64,000 bases of DNA from Meira nashicola (Eukaryota; Basidiomycota; Exobasidiomycetes; Exobasidiales; Brachybasidiaceae), in assembly GCA_001600355.1 (NCBI GenBank), contig BCJU01000002.1, positions 1,550,001 to 1,614,000 of the forward strand, read 5' to 3'. The notes below the pieces were generated by a model. The model saw only the letters and a program-made list of their open reading frames with translations. It was not told the origin of the DNA and did not search any database. Numbering within the stretch: the first letter of the stretch is position 1; each line of letters begins with the position of its first letter. The position numbers and the translations under genes were made by a program. This document shows, piece after piece, positions 29,101 through 38,800 of this stretch.

Positions 29101-29286
29101 ACGTTCTGCACTTTGCATTGCTTCTATACGATAAGGTGAAGGTACGGATGATGGTAAAGATCCCACATTTGGAGGAGGATAAAACGGTTTCATTCCGTGT
29201 GCTTGATAAGGTGCGATTAAACGAGAAGAATCAAGACCGTAACCACGAGGCGGTGGATAACCTGCTAAAGGTGGTCTATTGTTCAT
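26188..29286 (-). CDS. Zn2Cys6 fungal transcription factor with fungal_trans domain
   Basis: The 1,032-residue nuclear regulator has a disordered N-terminus. Its binuclear zinc cluster uses Cys177, 180, 187, 193, 196 and 205 (CEGCRRRKLKC then CGAC), spaced C-x2-C-x6-C-x5-C-x2-C-x8-C. A basic stretch (KRKKKA) precedes it. A short coiled coil (LLARMDKMEMLLGKIADHIG, about 224-243) suits dimerisation. The large helical region at about 325-770 is the fungal-specific transcription factor domain, including FVMDWFGAGTVKRSYYMREE. The Asn/Ser/Thr-rich C-terminus may activate. No target is indicated by neighbours. Single exon despite its length. Confidence 0.85.
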   Translation of the reverse strand: MNNRPPLAGYPPPRGYGLDSSRLIAPYQAHGMKPFYPPPNVGSLPSSVPSPYRIEAMQSAERRDHSVHGDGDEMIGSSDEDSREVNYSNHNNLMPNASPNGTMSPHASGSRGKKRTAPNGPIASTSRKTSNTAAATTNKASTTASASKARSGETQRTPPDSSASADGQKRKKKAVSCEGCRRRKLKCDRGWPCGACRDRDEAHLCSWEGGTRPQGTGRDQENVPLLARMDKMEMLLGKIADHIGINGPSTGNRNETKVHNAEVSTPSSSVLTNTNVGAALTVRQRGPPGSLMCGMNVSLIPTAIQPNTNDEMAAELLDILKAMPDTASIRKMCHCFFDEVNWMHYAVDEDSFWQKLCEQEEIRTMIKPETTQLISTEHVRNHLQFLALTLCMCGFALLYSDESDFPEVARLVGLSPAYGPFFDAAQRALSATNPFDEPTLMSFRALVLLIWAIGCVRGPSSGNAVQAMTVSQLQALELDIEPSPSMPKAQARDRIRLFHTFIVMDWFGAGTVKRSYYMREEPIKHPYLFARQNVKEGLSEKDGFLLPDMWLKLEVARINRRAADRAAMTEEEAYSTTLQLQEELDEIFSDLPPEFENEIHVDTKELDVPRFHRLAVLMLVANQLINLHKRYYIQGWLNPVFRTSRDICFSSARRICLLFRKTFSHAVPMDTLMTLDAEQMKRVMDGRQKLTSKLWYFAHSSVGACLLLQHHYALMDVHPEAAGPNADQVRAEIIDDLRYTRRLLLAMSTRSQIARSGIAVLARPELACSGGAEASNFNHPDTLHHPSRHTSGAYDPDGSIGDEDSARRAELAKDLQSITDHDSFATKRFKMHGNDSFLSFRSRRHHRPTNSSEIGTGTTPQSTGTPGSSNHSLMNVSQSAANQNNKFGLTNGEDSQQAHSQFTLPIKPQARTPTNSSTQKSVPVQTNGMNNLSSAQLSDMEAFLESALSTDFTTGLPVAPEVSFERSADRIGGTQPFASSGVMRPLSPFTSAFLGNWDAFQSNGNGQNTPNTNTTLPANSSATSAGAQSWVM

Positions 29287-29705
29287 CTTGATAGGCTTGC
29301 TTATAAGTGAGTGTGTTCTGAGGTGGTAGTGAAATGAAAGAATGACTCAAACGGTCTTCAAGGTCATGTGAACAAAGAAGTTTTGATACACTGTCCGCGG
29401 AGATCAAATGCAGAATTGAAATAGACTACGTAGTCTAGTTAATGACTTTGTCTTGCGTCTTCGAGAGAAGGGGGGCCTGTCAGATTAGGCTGTAGAATAG
29501 GCATAATGAATAAGGCTTGCGTGACGTATTGTAGGAACCATCCCTGTCTTGAATGCGCCGCGCAGCGCGCTGCTCAGCGTAAGATGATCTTATATAATGT
29601 ACGCCAGCCATAATTAAGGCTTTCAGCCTAATGTTCAAGTCATTGTTCACTGCATGTAATCCCTGCTAACCTTCAACCTTTCATCTCGACTCCTAGATAT
29701 TTATC
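29287..29705. other. divergent promoter region, Zn2Cys6 gene / VPS51
   Basis: 419 bp, containing a GC-rich palindromic element at 29554-29580 and a TTATATAATGTA stretch just after it. No gene seen. Confidence 0.5.
29554..29580. repeat. GC-rich palindromic element
   Basis: GCGCCGCGCAGCGCGCTGCT, then CAGCG. It shares the GCGCAGCGC core with the element at 14111 and lies between two divergent starts. Confidence 0.6.
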
Positions 29706-30485
29706 ATGTCTACCTCTAATGCCGTTGTTCAACAATCAGGTACTTCTTCCCCTTCAGGAGGCGGTGGTCGTTCAAAAAGGAGGTTGAACAATGATCTTTT
29801 GAGAAATTATTATGGATTGGATAGTGGATCAGTAACACCAAATAGCACTGCATCAGGAACGATGGGAATCGAAAGTGCTGTACTTGGAACATCAACAACC
29901 AATGATCCTTTAGATCCTGATTCAACATCTTTTCAAGTTGATTTAGCATTCAAAAAGATTATGCAACAAAGATCACTTTCTCAACTTTTAAAAGAAGAAT
30001 CAGATTTATTAACAGAAATACGTGAATTAGATGGAGAAAGGCAAAGTTTAGTTTATAATCATCATCATGAATTAGTTTCTGCAAGTGAAACAATGAAAAA
30101 TATGAAAGAACAAGCAGATGCTCTTTTACCAAGTATGAATGCTATGCAATCTTCTTTGCAATCCATTTCATCTACTTCCGAATCTCTCGTTCTACCAAAT
30201 CAAATCACACAATCACTTCGAATCAACAATAATGAAAACCAATCATCTAAAGAATCCCAAATATTAGCAAAAGCACAACCTGTTATTGAATTACCACAGA
30301 GGCTACGAGATGCCGTTTTGCTAGGTAAAGGACAGGAAGGATTAACAAAAGCACAAGGGTTATGGGGTAGCTTAGAATCAGTCCTTGCTAATTGGGATGA
30401 AGCAGGCGTAAAGGGAGCGAAAGAGATTATGAATGAATGCAGGCAGGTACTTCGTCAGGCGCAGCAAAACGTGAATGTGGCATAA
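29706..30485 (+). CDS. VPS51: GARP/EARP tethering complex subunit Vps51
   Basis: Vps51 is the small subunit of the GARP complex, which tethers endosome-derived vesicles at the trans-Golgi. It binds the SNARE Tlg1 through its N-terminus. The 259-residue protein has the family pattern RLNNDLLRNYYGLD (about 26-39), then DPDSTSFQVDLAFKKIM (about 73-89). A helical segment follows, ending NMKEQADALLPSMNAM (about 131-146). This is the conserved Vps51/Vps67 core. It is short like yeast Vps51 (164 residues) rather than the long animal form. Single exon, first ATG. Confidence 0.85.
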   Translation: MSTSNAVVQQSGTSSPSGGGGRSKRRLNNDLLRNYYGLDSGSVTPNSTASGTMGIESAVLGTSTTNDPLDPDSTSFQVDLAFKKIMQQRSLSQLLKEESDLLTEIRELDGERQSLVYNHHHELVSASETMKNMKEQADALLPSMNAMQSSLQSISSTSESLVLPNQITQSLRINNNENQSSKESQILAKAQPVIELPQRLRDAVLLGKGQEGLTKAQGLWGSLESVLANWDEAGVKGAKEIMNECRQVLRQAQQNVNVA

Positions 30486-30562
30486 TCCTGAGATTGTTTT
30501 AATAGAATTACAAATGTATAATATACAGCAATGATGTAAAAATATAAAGGGTATTTTTATAA

Positions 30563-31672
30563 TTAGCCGACAGCCGATCTGTGAAAATCGATAAGTCGAA
30601 TTCTGTTCGAATCACGAGGATGCTCGATGGCTATATTAGCACGAAGAAGGAAAGCAGAGATGGCAGGAAGATAATCTTCTGATATGTTCACGTAAGGGTC
30701 AACGGGTGTATCCCATGCTTTGTTGATCAGATTCTGTAAGAAGGAAGAGATATCGATCAACAATGTGAAAAGAAGGTCAGTTGATAGTACATGTACTCAC
30801 ATCAATCAATACACGCAATTGAGCTTGTTGTATGCCCTCTTCATCGATAAAGATTTTGCTACTAATGTCAATGAGAGATCTAAGAAAGTGCGAAAGTTCA
30901 TTTTCAATTCCATCAATCCGTTCCATCAATTTTCTATAAAGAGGTAATGAGATAAGCGATTGGTATCACTGTTTATTCATTCGAACAGTACTCACCCTTC
31001 CATTGATGCAAAGTCTACACTATTAAGTCTTTCAGTTAAAACGGCTTTTCGTTTCTCGAGCCCTATCCGAACTTCTCCGATATCGCGAAGCATATCTTCA
31101 TCTTCTTTTTTTCTAGCTTTTTCTTCATCTAATTCCCTTTCCAAAGAAACGATGGATTGCTGATATTGTTCTACTGCAGATGCCAAGATTGCTCTTGTTA
31201 ATAAGGCAAGGATTGCGTCACTATGAGCGGGTTCGAGAATTGTTAGATCTTTTTGTGCTTGTTCGATTTCATAATCCAAATATTCCAATTCAATTCGCTT
31301 CTTACGCATTCTTTCTTCTTTTCCTTCATTCTTTCCTATTTCTAATGAATTATCATTCTCTCTGCCGCCTTCTTGACTTTGTTGCTCACTCAATCGATGA
31401 CTTCTCTCACGCACTTTAGCCCAAGCGAAATCATTCTTTGATTTCTCTTGTCGAAATATTTCTTCTAAACGATTTGCATCTATGAAAGAAGCATCTTTGT
31501 TTTGACTAGTATTATCTTCTTCCGTTTCACTTCTTATTGTTCCTGGCTGAGGAGAAGATGATTGACTCTTTTCTCCTAATTGTTGACGTCTTGCTGCTTC
31601 TCGTGCTGCTAGCCTTCTGAGAATTTCTAGCTGTCTTTGACTTACGTTAGAAGGTTCACGTTGATCTGACAT
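30563..31672 (-). CDS. probable inner-kinetochore subunit CENP-K (Sim4-like), three exons
   Basis: Exons 31672-30996, 30933-30801 and 30733-30563 join in phase (two GTGAGT donors, TATAG and ACAG acceptors) for 326 residues. The N-terminal two thirds are coiled coil. The C-terminus reads YLPAISAFLLRANIAIEHP and then DSNRIRLIDFH. This matches the CENP-K ending, in which a Pro-containing helix is followed by LLR…GIA..HP.D..R..L. CENP-K belongs to the constitutive centromere-associated network and pairs with CENP-H. The coiled-coil part alone is not diagnostic, so the call rests on the last 60 residues. Its start is 284 bp from the divergent SAP18 start. Confidence 0.6.
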
Positions 31673-31956
31673 TGTCTAAAAGCGTTCATGAGGAGAGAGA
31701 GAAAAAGAGTAATCTTGAATATGGATTTGTGTTGTTCTTTTTGGAAAGAACGCGTGAACTTTTAAAGGGCGTGTGTGCTTTAATTTTAAACTGCATTCAT
31801 CCGTATTTCCGATTAAGGCTAAAGAAGAAGAAATTGTGCATCAAATTTCTCATCGAAATCGTTAACAAACCCATCACATCACTTCACATCACACTGCTCA
31901 TTTTCGCATTCCTTATTTATAACTGCGTCTATTCTTTTCTCTTCACGAACGCATCG

Positions 31957-32601
31957 ATGGACGTAGATGGTCAGTGGAACAACATTAAGGCGGCTCAGAT
32001 CAAGCTTCCAGAACCTGGTGAAGATGCAACTCCATGTGTGATTCGATGTTATGTTAGTAGAAGTACATCTTTTCGTCATTTGGATGAATTTGAACTTAAT
32101 TATCGACCTTTACATGAAGAATTTAAATTGTATGTTTGGAGAACGATAACATTACGAGAAATTGCAACAATATTACACCTTCGAGATTCTACATTCAATC
32201 CTTCACCATTCTCATTACATGCTTTTAGAATCGTTCGTTTTGACGATCGAAATGGATACTTTTTCACTGAAGAACCTTATTACGATATCGCTAGAATATC
32301 TTCAAACCAGATATACGCCGCAAAGAAGGATGTTCAGCAGTTACTTTTCGACAAAGACACCGCGAAGGCTACCAAAAATACCAGTAATGCATTCGAAAAA
32401 GTGATGCAAGATCTTACACCTCAATTACCGGAAGAAGCGGATGAAGAAGTAGCAAAAGAGACACTAGAATCAATTGGATGGAAAGATGGCGATATTTTAG
32501 ACTGTATCCTTTATGAACCTAGCAATGAACCTGGTAGACGTCGTCATCAAAAGCAAGAGCGAAGTTCATTCGAGCATCACAGGTCACGTAGGAATAGGTA
32601 G
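31957..32601 (+). CDS. Sin3-associated polypeptide SAP18
   Basis: SAP18 has a ubiquitin-like fold. It works in Sin3 histone deacetylase complexes and, with RNPS1 and acinus, in the ASAP splicing/EJC complex. The 214-residue protein shows the family strand PCVIRCYVSR (about 24-33), FRHLDEFEL and YVWRTITLREIATIL. FRIVRFDDRNGYF and a C-terminal WKDGDILDCIL complete the fold. It ends in a Arg/His/Ser-rich tail. I start at the ATG at 31957 (MDVDGQW). The open frame continues upstream to about 31672 but without an ATG there. Divergent from CENP-K and convergent with GRG1. Confidence 0.85.
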   Translation: MDVDGQWNNIKAAQIKLPEPGEDATPCVIRCYVSRSTSFRHLDEFELNYRPLHEEFKLYVWRTITLREIATILHLRDSTFNPSPFSLHAFRIVRFDDRNGYFFTEEPYYDIARISSNQIYAAKKDVQQLLFDKDTAKATKNTSNAFEKVMQDLTPQLPEEADEEVAKETLESIGWKDGDILDCILYEPSNEPGRRRHQKQERSSFEHHRSRRNR

Positions 32602-32872
32602 CAATCCAAGAGATTTATTCATCTCACAAGGCAAGATTCGAAGTGTAGAAACAGGATGCTCGCGAGTCCATCAGTATAACAGTGGACTAGCCGCTGTCAC
32701 AATATTGTATAATAGACCTATCAATATACCCCATCTATATCTAAGTCACACAAGAAAAGGTATGATTTTAGTTATTTCATTGAAAGTCAAAAGTTACACA
32801 TAGAGGTCACAACACAAATGAATGGTTGTATAGTGGATATCATCCTCATAGTTAGCAATTAAAAAAAGCTGC

Positions 32873-33166
32873 TTAGTTTTGTGCCTTTTGCTTGTTCAAT
32901 TCAGCGGAAGCACTGTGCTTGTTCTCGTCGAACTTGTCACCGATGGCATCCTTTGCGGCTTCAGCACGGGTACCGATGGAAGCGTTGGAGTCCTTGGCAA
33001 CTTCCTTGTTGGCTTCCTTGGAGGCGGTGGAGGTGGCTTCCTTGACGGAGTCAGAGACGTAGTTACTATTAAGAAAGAAGAGAAAGATGAATCAGTTAGA
33101 ATGATGTAAAAGATGATCAAGTGAGAATGTTGTTGATGCTTACACAGTGTCCTTAACAGTTTGCAT
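32873..33166 (-). CDS. GRG1: glucose-repressible Grg1/Ccg-1 family small protein, two exons
   Basis: Exons 33166-33144 (23 nt) and 33065-32873 join through a GTAAGC donor and AATAG acceptor. They give 71 residues, the same size as Neurospora GRG-1/CCG-1. The sequence begins MQTVKDTVNYVSDSVKEATS and continues through KEANKEVAKDSNASIGTRAEA, a hallmark of the family. Members are abundant, hydrophilic, clock- or glucose-repressed and stress-induced proteins of unknown activity. Codons end mainly in C or G (GTC, TCC, AAG, GCC), unlike every neighbour, which suggests very high expression. A TATA box lies about 95 bp upstream. Confidence 0.9.
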
Positions 33167-35837
33167 TTTGAATGAGTTTAGTTTGGCTGGTAAAAGCTAG
33201 GTAATTAAAAAAGTGATTGGTAATGGAATAAAAGAAGGAGGACGAGTCGAAAATAGGCTGCTTATATAGTTTTACATCTAACTGATTCGCTTCCAATATC
33301 ATCCACAAAAGAACGTTCTGGTACCTCAACTACGTCATCAAAAGTATACTGATCGTTTACCGTTGCATTTTGTCTAGACTCTTTACACTCTTTCCCGATC
33401 CACGTAATCAATCATGCTAGTCTTGGAAAAAGCAGGACCCAAATCGGCAAATATAATTTTGTACGTAGATCTCTAATAGAACACACACACACACACAAAC
33501 CTGTGGGTAAATACATATAATACACAGCCACGATGCAATATTAGCCCGGCTTTAAAGCTGACTACCTGTCACACGTTTTGGACCTGGTAAGAGAGTTTAT
33601 ACAAAGGAGTGGAGGTTTTGTAGAGATTGATGCAGGTCGATGTACCCACCTACATCATTTAACATTCTAGTTTGGGGTGTTCTTGTAACTCGGAATCATC
33701 CTTTTAATGCCTCCACTACTGATGTCCTGCATAATGCCCCTCTCGGAATACACGCTTAAAAGTTAGTCCGAGTTAAAAAGGATCACGCGGATGCAGGCAC
33801 TTTAGCTAAGGTAATTGACATACTCCACCTCAACTTCACACACGCATCTGAACGTCATCAAGGAGGTCTGGACTCAAGGGTGGTGCATGGATTTTTAAAT
33901 GTGCTACCTTGATAGTTTAAATCATCTTACACAATTTAAAAGAAAAACTGGGGTAAATGGCCAAAAGTGGATTGATCAATTATGATACACTCTTCAAATG
34001 TTCTTTACAGCACTTCTACGCCCACTTTCGTCATAAGGGTCTGCATGCATTAACCCAGTGAACAATGTACATATTTATGTATTTACCAGGCCTCCTATTC
34101 GCCCCTGCCAGTAGTGATCGGACGTCCATCCGATAGGGTTACAATTTCATATTAAAATATCAAATAAAGATTTTTAAACATATTTTGAACTCGAAAAAGA
34201 GGGTCTGACACTTTCAATCTTTGATCATAGAAGCAATTGAATCATTGATGATCGTCATATAGAAGTACACTACGGAAAATAAATCTATACAATAAAAGCT
34301 CAGACAATGGATTGAATTGAATTTCAAATTATGTACATACATACATAAATCTAGACCTGAGTCTGAATGACGTAAGACGATGAACACCGTGTACGTAATC
34401 AAGACCGGCGTTACGCACACATAACCGCGCCAAAAAACCTCCACCCATATGTTTCCCGCACTCATTTGCAAGAATCGGCCGAGTTCTCTCTCTCCTTCTT
34501 GATTATCTATATTGTACAATGATGCTTACGTAAAGTGGATTCTACTTTCACCAAGTAAGATAAAGTGTGTGACACTACATTCCATGGCTTCTACCATGAC
34601 TACACGCAAATGGCTCTGAATGAGTGTATGATGTTGATAGAAGTATTTGTCCCTTGCATGAAGAATACGCTCTCCGCTTTGTTTCTATTTGCGGGAAAAA
34701 GAGAATGCTTAAAACACATACTGGCATACCGCCTCTGCTAAAGAAGCATTCTTCAGGTACATGAATGAATACGCGTTTGTTTTCATTATTTTGACGCGTT
34801 CTTGCCAAGCTAAGCAGCATACCTACGGCACGCGCTATTTCTTGGTGTTGTTCTCTTCTTTTTTACATACAAACAGCATACATTCCATAGATCGACAACT
34901 TGCATCTTTCGGCAATACAAACGTACACGACAGTATGAGGATGCAAAGAAGCTGGCACATATGTATGTACATACATACATACATACTTGCCTCTTTGAAT
35001 AATTCGCTCAAGCTACATTTGGAAAGTATTCAAGCGATCCTGCCCCGAACTTACCATTCTTGATCGGGAAGGTTTCTCATTCGTGCGAAATGTCGGTATT
35101 CATTCATTTGGACAATTGTTTGGGTCACTTCTTTCTGCAGCCACACCTTGGCTTTGATCACATTTGAACAATCAATTTAAGTCACTTTTGGCTTTGGATT
35201 TGGATTTGGTCTTAGGACGTGACCAAACCCCTGACATGTGGCGGATATATTTTGCGTCTATCTGCGGTCATGAGTAGCATACATAGCATGAATGTATGCA
35301 CTTACTGCTTGTTCTATGCACATTCATACTTTGCATACATAGATCCTGCTACATAGGGTGTTGCAATATCACATCTCACCAAGACAAGACGCGTACAGAA
35401 GACCGTCAGATTTGCAGACATGGTTCATTTGGTTGGCCATTCGATTCGAAAGCTTCACTTACCCAGCACGCGTTTAGAGAAGGTTTGCCGATCGATGATT
35501 TTTGTTTTCTCATCACCATCACCATTCAGCATCCTTTCGGCCTAGTTCAGCCCATCTTTTCTGGCGCGATTGATTCGTTTTCCCGTCTCTCTCTCTCTCT
35601 TTCCCCATCCGACACCGTGGTCACCTATTCATCTCACATTCGTTTCACATAACCGTCATTTTGTCATCATTTCACTTTTTACAACCACATCGACTCACAA
35701 CAAATTCACCACTGTATCCATAAATTCGCTCCGAATGTTTCAGCTGTTCCGACTCTAATTATCAACAGCACAAATTTTGACACTCATCTAAAAGCTTGGC
35801 TTACGGATCGATCAATATCACACATATATAAACGAAA
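33167..35837. other. large gene-free region between GRG1 and the AXL2-like gene
   Basis: 2,671 bp, the longest gap here. It carries the GRG1 TATA box, an (AC)n tract near 33482-33498 and a GGCTTTAAAGC palindrome near 33548. TACATACATA repeats occur at 34330-34348 and 34961-34986, and a GCATACATAG motif twice near 35275 and 35332. A CT-rich tract lies at 35587-35603. ORFs in it are short, overlapping and featureless. Both flanking genes are transcribed away from it, so it may hold two long promoters or a non-coding RNA. Confidence 0.5.
33261..33268 (-). promoter_or_regulatory. TATA box of GRG1
   Basis: TATATAAG on the minus strand, about 95 bp upstream of the GRG1 ATG, in keeping with a strongly regulated gene. 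Confidence 0.6.
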
Positions 35838-38800
35838 ATGAAATCTTTTTCGATATCTCGTCAGATCTCTCTGGCAATCACACTTGCTTTATTATACGGC
35901 ACAACATTCATCGCCGCAGATGTTTCCATATCTCAATCTATATCATCACAACTACCGCCGGTCGCTTATGCTGGTAAACTTTACGCATTCTCCCTCTCGC
36001 GGAATACATTCTCTTTTTCTGTTCCAGCAAACGCAAAAGCACCATCTTCGCCTCCCAGCATCGCATACAATGTTGAAAATCTACCTTCTTGGTTAACGTT
36101 TGACGCAACTTCATTGTCATTTTCGGGAACGCCGCCATTTCAAGATGCAGGAAAAATAGTCAAAATACCTGTTGAAGGTAGTATATCATCAAGTGTAGGA
36201 GGATCAAGTGGAAACATTTCTGCTACGGAAAATTTTAATCTACCGATCATAAATGAGCCTGCACCGATTGTCAACATTCCAATCGTCAAACAACTCTCTT
36301 CTGCAAGCTCTTTAGGTCCTTCAAAAATGCTTGCTCCAGACACCATTCACTTGCCACTAGGATGGTCATTCAGCATTGGCTTACAAGGTGATACATTCAC
36401 TATTCCTACTGGTCAAAGAGTTTACTGGTCAGCAAATCTTGCTGATGGATCTGCTTTACCCAATTGGCTAAGTTTTAGCCCGGATTCGTATGACTTTTAC
36501 GGAGTAGCACCAGACAATGTTGGCCCACAAGGTAACGAGTTTGACGTTGTAGTCACTGGATCAAACAGACCTGGCTATGGAGGTACAACGCAAACTTTCA
36601 AGCTTGTAGTTGGCTCTAATGCTCTCGGTCTCGTCAGTAAAACTCTACCACAAGCCAATGCAAGTGTTGGAATTTACTTCCAATATCAAATCCCGATTGA
36701 TGGTCTGAAAAGTCAAGGTAGAACGCTGTCAGAAACGGATAAGCTCACCGTGAACCCATCCATGAATGCGGACCTTTCCTGGCTCAAATTTCAGTCAGGC
36801 AATCGCACTTTTTACGGAATTCCACCTTATGACCCATATGGTAACGCCACATCAGTAACAAAACTTCAGATTCCAGTCACTTTTTCGGATGCAAATGCCA
36901 GCAATCTGACCGTAAATCAAACAATCAGCATTCAGCCATCTCTTTTCACGGCAGTACAGTTACCCAACGTCTTTATTGAACAAAATTCCATGGTAAATAT
37001 CAATCTTGCCCAATATCTACGCAATACCACTTCTGCACGAAAGCGAGGAAGTAGCAAGAGACTCGTTAGGGCAGTTTTAGCAGCTCAACCGAATACCGCA
37101 TCACCAAATGTATCAGTAACTTATGATCCGGAAAATACTTCTTCTTGGCTACATTACGATGAAAGTTCACTCACTCTTAATGGACAAGTACCAAAAGGAT
37201 GGAAAGACCGTTCTCAAGTTACCCTTGAAGCTCCTCAAAATGGCAATGGAATGAGTAAAGCCTCTTTTTATCTCGCTTTTCAAGGTGATAATTCCATGGG
37301 TTCACCAAACGATGGAAATGATGGAAGTAACGCAAACGGCAACGGAAACGGCGGCGGACCTGGCTTGAGCAAGACAGCAAAAGTAGCAATTGCCGCTTCT
37401 TTGGGTGGTATCGGTGCAATCGCTGCTTTGATCGTTTTATTTGCATGTTGTCGTCGTAGATACGATAATGACTCTGACCAATCAAGACAACAAGATTTAT
37501 CACGTATTCAGGAAGATGATGAAGGCACACTTACTGATCAACCAAAGAATAAGAAATGGAAGAAAGCGATTGTAATCGGCAGAGCAGGTGTTGGTGAGAT
37601 GGGAACGCCTAGTACTATTGCTCCAAGTCCAATGCCAGGATTCGATGAAAAGATGCAAGAAAAGAATGTTTCACCCAATCAAGGTGATCTACATAGCGTT
37701 GTTGTCGTTAGTCCTAATGGCCGAAGAAGGAATGCAATGGACGAAGTTGATGCTCCAATGCAAAGTCGATTGATCGCTAACCTATTTGGAGGAGGTCACG
37801 CAAAAGAAGATAATAACCGATCAAAAAAGCGAAGCAGTAAAATGTCTCATGCAAATTCTAATGGAACCGGTTTAGGTCTCAGTATGGGAGATTCCGGTGA
37901 AATTGATCCATTTGCTGCAGGACCTGATCACGGTAGAATTCGACATCAAAGAAGTCGTCAAAGCGTCAATAGTCAAAGATCAAGTTGGGAAAGCGATTTA
38001 TTTTATGAAGATGCACCCTCACAACAACATAGTAGCGCTGAACAACATGACGGACATGAAGCATTGACAATGCCTTCTAGCGAAGTGGACGATATGCCAA
38101 GAAGACGTGGCAAAGCCAATGCAAGATCCACAACAGGGCTAAACGTTCGACACCGTAATACACATATTAACGAAAGTCCAGCTTTCCATGCACCTGACGT
38201 ATTTGTACCTGAATCCATTCCAGGCTCAAATAGCAGCAGAAGTAATCTCGAAGGCGTAGGAATGGCAGCGATCGATTCAACTTTCTCCATGGATAGAGAT
38301 GATCATGAATATGTAGATTCACAAACAGGTCAAACGCCTGGACGATTGGGAGAATCAGACGCTCGAATTCTGAAAGCTCGTGTTATGCAAGTTCAAAGAC
38401 ATTCACCCGTTTTACATCAAGGTTCAAATAATCCTTTTGCAACTCCTAGTGTAGGCAGACAAGGTGAAAATTATACTTCTGCAAGACCTTATCACGTTGA
38501 TAGTGGAGAAGCATTTGATGATGCAGAAGATGATGATGAGTGGCCAACATCAGAAGGTCATGCGATTCCAATCAACCGTCAAAATAAACAAGTAAAGCAA
38601 AATAACCGAAATAGTGTGATGAGCGCAATGACGGATGCTAGTCAATTAGCAGGCGTACGTGCACATTATGCAAACGAAGCTGCAATGGAAGCCGAAAATG
38701 CAAGATCGCCAAATCCATCTATCATGGATGGTGCATCGATATCTGCTTTTGATCCTCGTGAAACTGTCAAGCCGGTTATGGCACGTCCTCAAACGCCTCC

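Noticed and set aside
31672..31956. N-terminal extension of SAP18
   Set aside because: No ATG opens this part of the frame; the family core starts after the ATG at 31957 and the region is the shared promoter with CENP-K.
34214..34519. 101-residue minus-strand ORF in the large gap
   Set aside because: No family features, no splice-supported extension, and low complexity; looks like chance.
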